Source: Aliiglaciecola sp. M165
GTDB taxonomy: Bacteria; Pseudomonadota; Gammaproteobacteria; Enterobacterales; Alteromonadaceae
Length of the DNA stretch: 64,000 bases
Direction of reading: 5' to 3'
NCBI RefSeq assembly: GCF_007197995.1
Contig: NZ_VKKH01000009.1
Span: forward strand, 62,001 to 126,000
In this document: piece by piece, positions 54,783 to 63,784 of the stretch
Position numbering within the stretch: position 1 is the first letter of the stretch
How the letters are laid out: the number at the start of each line of letters is the position of its first letter
Notes under the pieces: model-generated
What the model was told of the DNA's origin: nothing
The model's database searches: none
Seen by the model: the letters and a program-made list of their open reading frames with translations, nothing else
Translations under genes and position numbers: made by a program

Positions 54783-55301
54783 ATGAAAAATCTAACGCTT
54801 GTATTAGCAACCACTTTTTTAGCTGCTTGCACAAATCATTTGTACCAAGGTAAAACCACTTATCAAGACAATGGCAAAACCTGTGAAGCCCTAGTTTATT
54901 GGAACAACACTACCCATTTTTTTAATCGCGAAGGCAAACTCAGTTCGGTGGTGATCAGAAACGCCAGCAATCCGAGCAGTTTCACCATTAGCGACTCAGG
55001 TGATAACCGGCTCACATTGATGCTTCAATCCGGTGACTACGAAGATGTAATCAACAACACACAAAATGACACAGAATTAGTGTGCGGTGTGTTTAGTGGC
55101 AAACAATCTCATCAAAAAGGCGAAACTTCTGAAACTACTTTCGCGCTATATTGCAACAAAATCCCAAATCCACTTAGGCCCGATACCAGCGGCATAAGGG
55201 CACAAGCCCAGCCCTACGTTTTCAAAATGTCAGAGCCAAAGTCTGAGTTTTCCTGGACAGGTGAAGAGTTAAAAGCGGATATTTCTTTTAGTTGTAATTA
55301 G
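54783..55301 (+). CDS. Lipoprotein paired with the lipase-like protein
   Basis: A 172-residue lipoprotein: signal peptide with lipobox LAAC (Cys16), then a beta-rich domain with several cysteines (CEALVYW, LVCGVFSG, LYCNKIP, and a terminal SFSCN) likely to form disulfides in the periplasm. Family not recognised. AGGAAGAAAA precedes the ATG. Close linkage to the hydrolase could mean an inhibitor/immunity role or a chaperone-like role, neither shown. Confidence 0.65.
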   Translation: MKNLTLVLATTFLAACTNHLYQGKTTYQDNGKTCEALVYWNNTTHFFNREGKLSSVVIRNASNPSSFTISDSGDNRLTLMLQSGDYEDVINNTQNDTELVCGVFSGKQSHQKGETSETTFALYCNKIPNPLRPDTSGIRAQAQPYVFKMSEPKSEFSWTGEELKADISFSCN

Positions 55302-55746
55302 GTTTTAACCTGTTCAGAAAGGCAAACAAATAAAAACGATTAGTTTGTAACATCTAGGCTCACCCAAACAGGTTGGTCTCAAGGTAGATGTATACCTTTT
55401 CAGGACTAGAAGCCTTCCATTCCTATACCAAACGCAAGTCATTCCAATACTAGGCTTACTTCATGCCCCTTTAGGTGGGAATTTCTTTAACTCAGGTATG
55501 AATCAGTGTAACCCCTTTCACCTCTTGTGAAGCATGAATTGCACTAAAAACTTCGCATGGTAAACTTTTGCATACTCCACCGATAGCTGACGCCAGTGCT
55601 CTAGGAAAGGAGCATTTGTCGAACAACAGCTTCACAAAATCATCCGTGTTCTACAACATAAAAGTTAAGGTAAGATATTTGGATGTTTATCCAATTCATA
55701 GTCACAGGTACTGAGCAATTATGATGATCACATCAGGAATAAAATT
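55302..55746. other. 445-bp gap without recognisable genes
   Basis: No ORF of note, no tRNA and no strong hairpin were seen. It should contain the LysR gene promoter. Confidence 0.45.
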
Positions 55747-56613
55747 TTGATCGCCAAAAGACTTAAACGCAATCTTCCTTCATTGAGTTTACTCGCGGTC
55801 TTCGATTCAGCAGCAAATCACTTGAGTTTTAAAAAAGCGGCGGCAGAGCTCAACGTCTCACAGTCGGCCATCAGCTTTCAGGTAAGAAAACTCGAAACAC
55901 AGCTAGGTGTCACATTGTTCATCAGAGACAATAGGCAGATAGCGTTAACGAAACAGGGAAGCAAATACCATAAAGAAATTCATTCCGCGTTAAATATGAT
56001 TACGTCCGCAACTAATGATTTGACCAATAATTCTTCGACACCGCATCTAACGATTTATTGCATACCCTATGTCGCCCAATCCTTATTGATTCCTAATCTT
56101 CACCTTTTTCAGGAGTCTCACGAAGGAGTTCGGATCAAAATAGAAGCAACACGGCAAATTGCAACGTTAGATAGCAACAAAACAGAGGTCGCCATCCGTT
56201 ACGTTTGTAATGATGACTCCCTGATATATAAAAAGTTAACTGATATCACGATCTCCCCAGTCTGCTCGCCAGAGCTTGATCTAAAAACGCCAAAAATTGT
56301 TCGTTTGTCGTCAGATATAGATAGTTGGCAGAAGTGGCAAACTGATTGGCAAGCAAACATTCCTATGGAGGATAGTATTAGCTGCGAATCGATGCAGATG
56401 GTTTATGAATCAGCAGCCAATGGAATGGGACTTGCCATGGGGTACTTCCCATTGCTCAATCAAATGATAGAAAATGATCAACTCACTACGCCATACCCTT
56501 CGATGAAAAGTGAATTTGGGGCGTTGTATTTGGCTTATGTCAAAAACAACTCAGATAACCTGTTAGTAATCGAATTCTGTTCATGGTTTATGGCATTAAT
56601 GAATGATGCTTAA
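55747..56613 (+). CDS. LysR family transcriptional regulator (GcvA-like)
   Basis: A 288-residue LysR-type regulator. The N-terminal helix-turn-helix reads LSFKKAAAELNVSQSAISFQ (about 27-46), followed by RKLETQLGVTLF. The C-terminal substrate-binding domain is shorter in conserved content. The start is TTG at 55747: AGGA lies 8 bp upstream and the nearby ATGs are out of frame. It precedes two alpha/beta hydrolase genes in the same orientation, which may be its targets. Confidence 0.85.
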   Translation: MIAKRLKRNLPSLSLLAVFDSAANHLSFKKAAAELNVSQSAISFQVRKLETQLGVTLFIRDNRQIALTKQGSKYHKEIHSALNMITSATNDLTNNSSTPHLTIYCIPYVAQSLLIPNLHLFQESHEGVRIKIEATRQIATLDSNKTEVAIRYVCNDDSLIYKKLTDITISPVCSPELDLKTPKIVRLSSDIDSWQKWQTDWQANIPMEDSISCESMQMVYESAANGMGLAMGYFPLLNQMIENDQLTTPYPSMKSEFGALYLAYVKNNSDNLLVIEFCSWFMALMNDA

Positions 56614-56719
56614 CCATTTACTTGTGCGACGACATGTAAAAACTCGCTTGGTAAGGCTAAATAATTCATCGAAAATGTAACACGAGTTTTGCACAGAATT
56701 TGCGAGAGTTGTTACATTT

Positions 56720-57616
56720 ATGATTGCTGAAAAACTGGACGGTGTAACGTCTATTTTGAATAAACGCAAAGTATTGAAAGGAATACCCGCCAGAAGCCGG
56801 GACGGCATTGGCTTTCTGGACTTAGGCGTTACCCTCGTCAGGTATCGCAAAGCAGGCATTGGTAAACAAACTCTCGTATTTTTTACCGATCCACCGATTG
56901 TCATTGAACACTATGATTATCTGATTTCTTGTCTACGTCAGAATTACCAAGTTATTGTCGTTGAAGCCCCAGGCTTTGGCTTTTCACTGCCCTCTACCTC
57001 GCTTAAATACGATCTGGTTTCAAGTGTCCAAGTTGTTGAACAAATCCTCATGCAACTGCTGCAAATAAAAGCAACATTAATTGCACCTTGCGGTTTTGGC
57101 TACGTCGCTTTGGAAGTCGCGCAAAAGCGCCCTGATTTGATATCCCATTTAGTGTTGTCACAAGTACCATCATGGCAAGAGATGTTAAAATGGAAGGAAC
57201 ACAGAGATCCTAAACATGTGCTCGCTACTCCCATACTTGGACAACTGTTATTAATGGCATTAAAGCGAAGCAGAGCCCGAGCGTGGCTAAAAACCGCGAT
57301 GTCGAATCACAGTTTGTTGGAAAGTTTTAACGAGTTGGTACAGGTGTCTTTTTCCCAAGGCGCTGCCTTTAACTTGGCCAGTTCATTTCAGAATCTATTC
57401 ACTGGACGAGCTCCAGTAACGCCCAGTTCTGATTGCCCGACACTTTTTGTATGGGGAGATGGCGACGCTTCCCACTGTAAATGCGCAAAACAATCAAGTC
57501 TGGATATGGTTCCTCATGCTGATATCTTTAGGATAAAGGACGCTGGTCACTTTCCAGAATTGGAAGCAACTGACGAATTCTTAGGTCCTGTATTGGATTT
57601 CCTGCACAAACACTAA
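56720..57616 (+). CDS. Alpha/beta hydrolase with altered nucleophile elbow
   Basis: A 298-residue alpha/beta hydrolase-fold protein. The usual GHSxGG elbow reads APCGFG, putting Cys124 at the nucleophile position and losing a conserved glycine. The acid (WGDGDASHC) and the histidine (DAGHFPELE) are present. It could use Cys as nucleophile, as dienelactone hydrolases do, or be a non-hydrolytic relative. It is 21 bp upstream of a second, intact hydrolase gene. Confidence 0.75.
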   Translation: MIAEKLDGVTSILNKRKVLKGIPARSRDGIGFLDLGVTLVRYRKAGIGKQTLVFFTDPPIVIEHYDYLISCLRQNYQVIVVEAPGFGFSLPSTSLKYDLVSSVQVVEQILMQLLQIKATLIAPCGFGYVALEVAQKRPDLISHLVLSQVPSWQEMLKWKEHRDPKHVLATPILGQLLLMALKRSRARAWLKTAMSNHSLLESFNELVQVSFSQGAAFNLASSFQNLFTGRAPVTPSSDCPTLFVWGDGDASHCKCAKQSSLDMVPHADIFRIKDAGHFPELEATDEFLGPVLDFLHKH

Positions 57617-57637
57617 GCCATGTAAGGAGCGCTAATT

Positions 57638-58492
57638 GTGAAGCAACTTGTTGTGCATACGGCTGATGACTGGCCTATCAGTGCACATTTATTCGAACCT
57701 AAAGGTAAGGTATTGGGTGGGATAATAATCAATTCAGCTACGGCTGTTCCGCAAGGCTACTATGCAGCTTTTGCTCAATACCTTAGTGAGCAAGGCTTTA
57801 TGGTAATCACTTATGATTATCGGGGGGTAGGCGGTTCTCGCGCAGAAGAACATCCGCAGCAATACAAGTTATCAATCAGTGCCTGGGGAGAAAAGGACTT
57901 ACCAGCCGTATTAGATTGGGCGAGTAACCACTATCCCGATCTTAATTGGCACTGCATTGGCCACAGTGTTGGCGGTCAACTTATCGGTTTAGCGCATAAT
58001 AGTCATTTACTTAAAAGCGCATGGTGTGTCGCTTCTCAAAGTGGTTATTGGCGTTATTGGCAAGGCAGGTACAAGGTAAAAATGTGGCTCACCTGGTACT
58101 GTATTATTCCGCTAAGCTGCGCATTACTTGGTAAAATGCCAGGCTGGTTGCTAGGAGGGGAAAGTCTCAACAAAAGGATCGCTCAGCAATGGGCAAGTTG
58201 GGGAAGACACCCCAATTACATACTTAGCCACTTTGTTGACACTTCCACCAATACCTTTGCTGAACTAAAGATTCCAATGCATTTTTCGGCAATTGAGGAC
58301 GACCTCACGCTAGCACCGGTCCGGGCCGTTAAGGCCATGAGTCAATGCTACACCAACGCCAATGTCAGCATGAACATTTTGCGCGCTTCAGAATTTAGTA
58401 TGACATCGATTGGCCACTTCGGCTTTTTTAAACGTAAACACCGTGATTCTCTGTGGGGATTACCGTTAGATTGGATCAATGGTCAAAATTAA
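57638..58492 (+). CDS. Alpha/beta hydrolase (serine aminopeptidase S33-like)
   Basis: A 284-residue hydrolase with YDYRGVGGSR, an intact elbow CIGHSVGGQL (Ser110) and a late His in SIGHFGFF. The start is GTG with TAAGGAGCG upstream. It follows the altered hydrolase by 21 bp, so the two are likely co-translated from one message. Substrate unknown; YheT/COG4757-like enzymes are possible relatives. Confidence 0.78.
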   Translation: MKQLVVHTADDWPISAHLFEPKGKVLGGIIINSATAVPQGYYAAFAQYLSEQGFMVITYDYRGVGGSRAEEHPQQYKLSISAWGEKDLPAVLDWASNHYPDLNWHCIGHSVGGQLIGLAHNSHLLKSAWCVASQSGYWRYWQGRYKVKMWLTWYCIIPLSCALLGKMPGWLLGGESLNKRIAQQWASWGRHPNYILSHFVDTSTNTFAELKIPMHFSAIEDDLTLAPVRAVKAMSQCYTNANVSMNILRASEFSMTSIGHFGFFKRKHRDSLWGLPLDWINGQN

Positions 58493-58954
58493 ATAATCAA
58501 ACCTCAGAATTACGGATTTCAGACTGGTAGACACACTAATAATACGGGTAACATTGAGCGAATCTATGGTGGAACCAAAAAACAAGAATTGGAAGCTTAT
58601 CCTTTCCCCCAAATTTAACACCGAACCACCGCTATTGTCCGTAATTGACTTTGGCAAGTGCGTAAAAAAGGAAAAGGCTTTGTTCATAATAGTCTGGGCA
58701 GTATTGGCGTTGTTCGATTTGTGATGTTTGGCGATTGATCAGTTCACCAAATACCATGAATGTTCCCTAAATTTTAAACTACCTAACTGATTTACCTAAA
58801 ATATTTGTGGGGGTACCTCAGACTCCGCACCCTTTTCATAGCAATAACCAGCGGGATAACTAAGCAGATTGTTATGTATTTGTTCAGATGGGTAAGATTG
58901 AGTCCCGTCGCGTCTGAGAGACGGGGATTGCTGAACTAATTTTCGTCAATCACT
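58493..58954. other. 460-bp gap with a possible 52-codon ORF
   Basis: An ATG at 58566 opens a 52-codon ORF to 58724 (start MVEPKNKNWKLILSPKFNTE, hydrophobic end IIVWAVLALFDL). It lacks a good ribosome site and matches no family I know. Otherwise the gap appears non-coding. Confidence 0.3.
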
Positions 58955-59422
58955 TCAAAGCTTGAGACGGATATGGATATCCTCCAATCCTCGAATTTGG
59001 GCGAAATCTTTCTCACCAATTAGCCCCAGTTTAAGGGTTTGCAGGTCATTTTTATCGAGGATAGTCACCGCCGATTTGCCATCTAGGCAATGTTTATTTC
59101 CCCAATCCATCATTGCCACAAATACCAATGTTAGATCTCTACCTTTGCCTGTTAATACATAGCCGGATCGGGTGCGCTCTCCTTCTAACTGATACGTGAC
59201 TTTTTGCAAAATCCCCTGCTCTACCAGTTTTTTTAAGCGGTTGGATAGCACAGCTTTGGGGATCCCGATATCCTTGCGGATGTCATCAAATCGGACAACA
59301 CCATAAAATGCCTCGCGAATGATCAGTAATGTCCATTTGTCGCTTAAAATCTGGGTAGCCGCTGCCATGCCGCAGTCACAAAGTTTAACCGGCGCTCGTC
59401 TTTTAATTTTATTTGCCCTCAT
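58955..59422 (-). CDS. HxlR family transcriptional regulator
   Basis: A 155-residue winged-helix regulator. The HxlR pattern is clear: two N-terminal cysteines (CDCG, residues 15 and 17), ILSDKWTLLIIREAFYGVVR, then IPKAVLSNRLKKLVEQGIL and the wing TRSGYVLTGKGRDL. HxlR proteins often sense thiol-reactive compounds by those cysteines. It is divergent from a membrane protein gene with repeated operator half-sites between. Confidence 0.88.
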   Translation of the reverse strand: MRANKIKRRAPVKLCDCGMAAATQILSDKWTLLIIREAFYGVVRFDDIRKDIGIPKAVLSNRLKKLVEQGILQKVTYQLEGERTRSGYVLTGKGRDLTLVFVAMMDWGNKHCLDGKSAVTILDKNDLQTLKLGLIGEKDFAQIRGLEDIHIRLKL

Positions 59423-59487
59423 AACCTGAGTTTGACATGTGAACTCAGACTATGCAATAGTCTAGGTTCAATATTAATACTCAGGTT
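59423..59487. promoter_or_regulatory. Predicted HxlR operator with three half-sites
   Basis: In the 71-bp divergent intergenic region AACCTGAGT (59423-59431) is the reverse complement of ACTCAGGTT (59479-59487), and CTGAGTT (59426-59432) is the reverse complement of AACTCAG (59442-59448) at 9-bp spacing. The half-site ACTCAG is thus present three times. This is a typical layout for autoregulation plus control of the divergent gene. Confidence 0.65.
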
Positions 59488-59493
59488 AATTTT

Positions 59494-59904
59494 ATGTCTT
59501 TCTTGCTAATGCTTTTTACAATCAAAATCATTGTTTCGATATTTTTTGTTGTACTGCCTTTCACTCAAGCCAATGCAAACGTAATGCGTAAGTTCACCAC
59601 GCTGCAAGGAGATTCAAACATATTGTTTCATCTATACGCCACGGCCATTGTTGCACTACTGGTGTCTTATGGATTTGGCGCCTACCACGCTTACCAACAG
59701 TATGTCTTAGTCAGCAGCGTGTATGTAGGGATTGTATCTAATGGTGGCGCATCCGCTATTTTATTAATGGAGTACTTTAAACAGGGAGAGCGCAAATCCA
59801 GTGCGCAGATGGCAAGCCCCATTTCTATTATCGTGTTTGGTGCTATTTTTGTTGGTTGTGTGTTTAGCGCGATCTGGCCGAAAATGGTCATAGCGCCCTT
59901 TTAG
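59494..59904 (+). CDS. Membrane protein divergent from hxlR-type gene
   Basis: A 136-residue protein with four hydrophobic segments (about 3-22, 42-62, 70-88 and 108-128). Not assigned to a family. The shared operator region suggests it is controlled by the HxlR regulator and may be linked to the compound that regulator senses. Confidence 0.65.
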   Translation: MSFLLMLFTIKIIVSIFFVVLPFTQANANVMRKFTTLQGDSNILFHLYATAIVALLVSYGFGAYHAYQQYVLVSSVYVGIVSNGGASAILLMEYFKQGERKSSAQMASPISIIVFGAIFVGCVFSAIWPKMVIAPF

Positions 59905-60036
59905 TGTTTCAGTTGTTGAAGAAAAATCGGGACGAACACTTTTTCAGTTTACTGGCCTTTAAAACTCGTCTTCCGTGCGGATTAACTATACTAAAAGGTA
60001 GCCGATCAACAACTCTGTACTGGATTCAATCCGTCT

Positions 60037-60759
60037 ATGCAGCATAGGTGCCCACAGGACAAATATTTCTTCCCACTATCAGCAATAGTGTTTCTAGTGA
60101 TTGGTGTAATAGGATTTTGGCCATCGTTTTTCAACACATTACCAAAAACTGGGAATTTAAACGGTGGGGTCCTATTTCATGGGATAATTTCATTTTCCTG
60201 GCTAGCTTTGTATTTAGTACAAAGCACATTGCCTAGTCGAGGTTTCTTGGCGTGGCATAAAAAATTGGGTTACTTTTCAGTAGTGTTGTTTATTCTTCTT
60301 TATGTCTCGTCAATACAGGTATCAGTAAGCGCATTTTTGGAAGATTACCCTCCCCCACTAAGGCAGCTCATCTCAAATCTTTTTTTCTTACAAATTGTCG
60401 CATTTGCCTTAAATCCCTTGTTTTACTGGTTAGCTTATAAAAATCGAACCTCCAATCCCGACGCCCACAAACGTTATATGTTTCTATTGGTGTTCTTTTT
60501 GGTTGAAGCCGCGGCTAGCAGAATAAGGTGGCTTCCGGGTATGCAAAGCGAGGAATATTGGCTGGTAATCCAATATTGATACCTTGATACCATTTTGATT
60601 GCATTGGTATTGTACGATTTTAAAACACACAAAAAGCCTACATCCGCTACAATACGCGGAATTATGGTCTTGCTTGTGTATCAATTTGTCGCAGTGATGA
60701 TGTGGGAATCTAGCCTCTGGATTTCGATTTCTAATCGACTACTTGAGAATTTTAATTGA
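60037..60759 (+). pseudogene. Membrane protein gene interrupted by one in-frame TGA
   Basis: The frame from 60037 encodes 180 residues with several membrane segments (FFPLSAIVFLVIGVIGFWPS, WLALYLVQST, LGYFSVVLFILLYVSSI, HKRYMFLLVFFLV) and stops at TGA 60577-60579. Translation in the same frame continues without interruption for 59 more residues to 60759. The continuation begins YLDTILIALVLYDFKTHKKP and contains another membrane helix. The context Q-Y-stop-Y-L-D fits a Trp codon (TGG) changed to TGA. No ribosome site was seen before the ATG. Confidence 0.7.
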
Positions 60760-60824
60760 ACCAATTTACAAAACTATTTCATTAAAAATTAGTTCACTCC
60801 GCTCCACTTTTCCCTTTTTAGATA

Positions 60825-61802
60825 TCAGTACCTAAAATATAATTTTTGTGCTCTTACATCAATAACCGCGCCGTGTGCAATTAATACATCCTGTCCGAGC
60901 ACACCATCTATTGAAGTCTGAGTGTGCAACTGCACAAACGCAATGACCGAAGATAAATCCCCGACAGATACAGTCGACGTATTAACGGCTTTGTTATTTA
61001 TATCAAATGATCGGAGTTGGTGACGTTCGAGACGGAATCTACCGCCGGCACCAGTATTGCTCGACCGTGATATCAGCGTTTTTTCTTCGAGCTTAAATTT
61101 GGGTTTGCTTGAGTTATCGAGCAGGCTATTCACCGCCCCAGAATCGACCAACAATCGCCCCTCAATACCGTTTATTTTAATGAAAACGGTTAAAAATTCC
61201 GCATCAAACTTTTGCAATCTGATTGCGTCCAAATCCAAGACAACCCAATTTATTTGGGCATGGTTTATCGGCTTAGTGTTTTGGGATGGTTGTTTTAAAT
61301 ATAAATGTTGATGCTTAACATCGATAACTGCCTGATTAACCATCAAAATATCCTGCCCTATAAGTCCGTCAACATAACGACCTGTAGCGTTGTATATCCC
61401 CCGCCTAACATCATTAAGGTTTGTTGAACCTATTTGCTGAACAGGTATAACCCGATCGCCTACAGCAAAACTGCTAGTGGAGTAATAGTCGATACTGATT
61501 GGGCCTCCAGCGCCAGCGGCCTCTAATGTTCTCAACCGCTCTGCATTTGCAAAGCCAAATTTAGCTTTAAGGGATTGACTAAAAGCTGTAATAGCACCAG
61601 TGTCAACAATGAACAGTCCGTCAACGCCATTAATTTTAGCGTTGACGGTGTCGTGTCCAGTGGAAAGTTTTTGCAATTGGACTTTTTCGTACCCACGTTT
61701 GGCCATCACATTGCTAAACGAATTAGCATTTTCTTTGACGTGACAACCAACCAGTGCGAACGTCAACAACGAGATAGCTAGCGCGATTGAAAACCCCTTC
61801 AT
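60825..61802 (-). CDS. Lipoprotein with two retropepsin-like aspartyl protease domains
   Basis: A 325-residue predicted lipoprotein (lipobox LVGC, Cys20) holding a tandem duplication of a retropepsin-like domain. Repeat 1 has the active-site motif VDTG at 66-69 and ends VDGLIGQDILMVNQAVIDVK (144-163). Repeat 2 has VDSG at 219-222 and ends IDGVLGQDVLIAHGAVIDVR. Each repeat also has a flap-like GAGG segment. Two D[ST]G motifs in one chain could form a complete active site without dimerisation. Its start overlaps the upstream stop by 4 bp (ATGA). Confidence 0.82.
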   Translation of the reverse strand: MKGFSIALAISLLTFALVGCHVKENANSFSNVMAKRGYEKVQLQKLSTGHDTVNAKINGVDGLFIVDTGAITAFSQSLKAKFGFANAERLRTLEAAGAGGPISIDYYSTSSFAVGDRVIPVQQIGSTNLNDVRRGIYNATGRYVDGLIGQDILMVNQAVIDVKHQHLYLKQPSQNTKPINHAQINWVVLDLDAIRLQKFDAEFLTVFIKINGIEGRLLVDSGAVNSLLDNSSKPKFKLEEKTLISRSSNTGAGGRFRLERHQLRSFDINNKAVNTSTVSVGDLSSVIAFVQLHTQTSIDGVLGQDVLIAHGAVIDVRAQKLYFRY

Positions 61803-62653
61803 CGATTGGCAACGTTATCTACAATTGCGTCTTTGGGCATACTCAACAATGTTTTATCAAACGGAGTAGATATATCGATGTCGGTAATAATGTGATTGCC
61901 CACAATGCGCTCATCTGCTTCGGGCATGGTTCTAAACGCAGCGGGAAAAACCAAACCATCAACCGTTTGATTTTTAACGATGTAACGCCACAATGGGCCA
62001 AACAGTTTCCTTTCTGGTGGTTGCCCCAATGCATCCAGCATCGCCCTATTCCCGATTGCGTACTGATAACCAGCTAAGAGATTAGTAATTGGGTCTATGT
62101 AGAGCACAAAATAATCTAACGCACTTTTTCCAATCACAGGGCGCTCCTTAAAGGTCATTTTGACTTCGTGATAGACCTTCCCGCCATGCCCGGGCCAAGC
62201 AAATTCTTTCACTTCAGATAAAACCACGCCTTCATCTTGGGTGATAAAGGGCAAGTTTATGAAATAATAAAAGAAGTACAACATCGCTGTGGGAGGGTTG
62301 ACTTTATTCCAATTTCTAGACCAAACGTCTTCCCCATCATAAGCAATCTCCGCATCGCTTAAATACCAGTTCTGATGAACTTGTTTCGTCTGTTGATCAA
62401 TGGATTCCCTTGCCACCCACCAGGCCAACTCATGTTTTGCATGGTAGTTATTGTGCATAATAGCGTCGAATGAAATAGCTGGAATAGACCGCCACTTGTC
62501 AATGCCGCCATGAGCATCAACCATCGCCTCAATGACCGCTTTAGTTTGCGTATTGGCATAGTCTGTTGCTCCAGCAATGTGACTACACATTCCTGATATG
62601 AATAATATTGAAATAGTTACAGTCTTTAAAATGTTCAAAATAAAATCGTCCAA
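61799..62653 (-). CDS. Exported protein of unknown function (DUF6503-like)
   Basis: A protein of about 284 residues with a signal peptide (TVTISILFISGMCSHIAGA) and a mature domain recalling DUF6503/lipoprotein-sorting-like folds: MVDAHGGIDKWRSIPAISFD, then WVARESIDQQTKQVHQNWY and YDGEDVW. Start uncertain: TTG at 62653 or TTG at 62638; no strong ribosome site. It is translationally coupled to the retropepsin lipoprotein downstream and lies 97 bp after the LytTR gene. Confidence 0.65.
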   Translation of the reverse strand: MDDFILNILKTVTISILFISGMCSHIAGATDYANTQTKAVIEAMVDAHGGIDKWRSIPAISFDAIMHNNYHAKHELAWWVARESIDQQTKQVHQNWYLSDAEIAYDGEDVWSRNWNKVNPPTAMLYFFYYFINLPFITQDEGVVLSEVKEFAWPGHGGKVYHEVKMTFKERPVIGKSALDYFVLYIDPITNLLAGYQYAIGNRAMLDALGQPPERKLFGPLWRYIVKNQTVDGLVFPAAFRTMPEADERIVGNHIITDIDISTPFDKTLLSMPKDAIVDNVANR

Positions 62654-62698
62654 TTGAATAGTAAATGACTAAGATTGATTTTATTTATCATTGAAAAC

Positions 62699-62715
62699 CC
62701 CTTGAAATAAAAGGG
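62699..62715 (-). terminator. Weak hairpin after the LytTR gene
   Basis: CCCTT (62699-62703) pairs with AAGGG (62711-62715), followed on the minus strand by GTTTTC. Only five base pairs; it might partly separate the LytTR gene from the two genes downstream. Confidence 0.35.
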
Positions 62716-62750
62716 ATTGGTGAATTTGGACGGGTTTTAGGGATATTTTG

Positions 62751-63611
62751 TCAGTTGACCAAGTAAGATTTAATATTCTTCACATTACTTCTTGCCAACG
62801 ACACGTCAAAATCAAGATATGACATTTCTAAAAAGTGGTTATTTTTAACTTTTTTCAAGCCTTTTATGTGAGCCACATTAACGACAAAAGATTGATGAGA
62901 GCGGTAAAATTCATTGGTATCCAATCTATCTAGCATTTTTTTCATGCTCGAACGAATCATTCTATTTTGAAGTTGTTCGTTTTCATTCAGATAATAAACC
63001 TCTAGATAATTGTCACTGGTTTTAAAACAAACAATTTGTTTTTTTCGGACTTTGAAACTATCAAATTGATTATCTGAAGGGAGTAATATCAGGTCATCTT
63101 GGTTAATGGTTGCAAGTTCTTGAGCGGGATTGGAGCGCTGCAAAATAAAAATAAGCCCCCAACTTAATAAGCCCCACAGCATATAAATGGCTAAGAACTG
63201 TGGCATCAGTTCGCTGAAATAGCGAACTGGAATATACATGTTGTTCCAGCCACTAATCGTAAAATGTAAAAATTGACTGTAAAGCCAGTTAGAAAAACTG
63301 ACCGAGCAAACCATTAAAAAAATCCACAATGACAACGTCAATGAATTGGCGCTGTATAGGTTAATATTAAGTTTTGAAAAGAGAGAGAAAACTGCGATTA
63401 AGGTAACACCTGACACCACACCATAGGTACTGAGCATCAAATGATAAGAGAATATAAATCCGTTGATGGTGATACCGAAGGGCTCTAAAAAATTCAGCAC
63501 AACAATGATGTAAATGGATACCGAAACCACAAACCAGCGATTTATGGTATTAACGCTAATGGGTTGCTGATTTTGCAAATCACACAGTCTCAAGCTGAAA
63601 TATTCTCGCAT
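62751..63611 (-). CDS. Membrane-bound LytTR family DNA-binding regulator
   Basis: A 286-residue protein with four hydrophobic segments in the first half (about 26-45, 55-75, 95-115 and 135-155) and a C-terminal LytTR DNA-binding domain (about 190-286): KQIVCFKTSDNYLEVYYL, MIRSSMKKMLDRL, FYRSHQSFVVNVAHIKGL. The start at 63611 is the first ATG; a TTG at 63626 is possible. A direct membrane sensor-regulator without receiver domain. The two downstream genes on the same strand are likely targets. Confidence 0.82.
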   Translation of the reverse strand: MREYFSLRLCDLQNQQPISVNTINRWFVVSVSIYIIVVLNFLEPFGITINGFIFSYHLMLSTYGVVSGVTLIAVFSLFSKLNINLYSANSLTLSLWIFLMVCSVSFSNWLYSQFLHFTISGWNNMYIPVRYFSELMPQFLAIYMLWGLLSWGLIFILQRSNPAQELATINQDDLILLPSDNQFDSFKVRKKQIVCFKTSDNYLEVYYLNENEQLQNRMIRSSMKKMLDRLDTNEFYRSHQSFVVNVAHIKGLKKVKNNHFLEMSYLDFDVSLARSNVKNIKSYLVN

Positions 63612-63784
63612 TTTATACAAAAACAAAAATTTTGTCAGAGGGCCTAACCAAAACTTAAACAGCGGAATTAAAAATGGCGGAGGTCCATTTACCGCGATTC
63701 ACTTGGCACAAATAAAAAGCCACCTTTCTAGGTCAATGCCAATCAGTTAAGAAATTCGTGGGGTTGATGAGGGAAAATAATACG

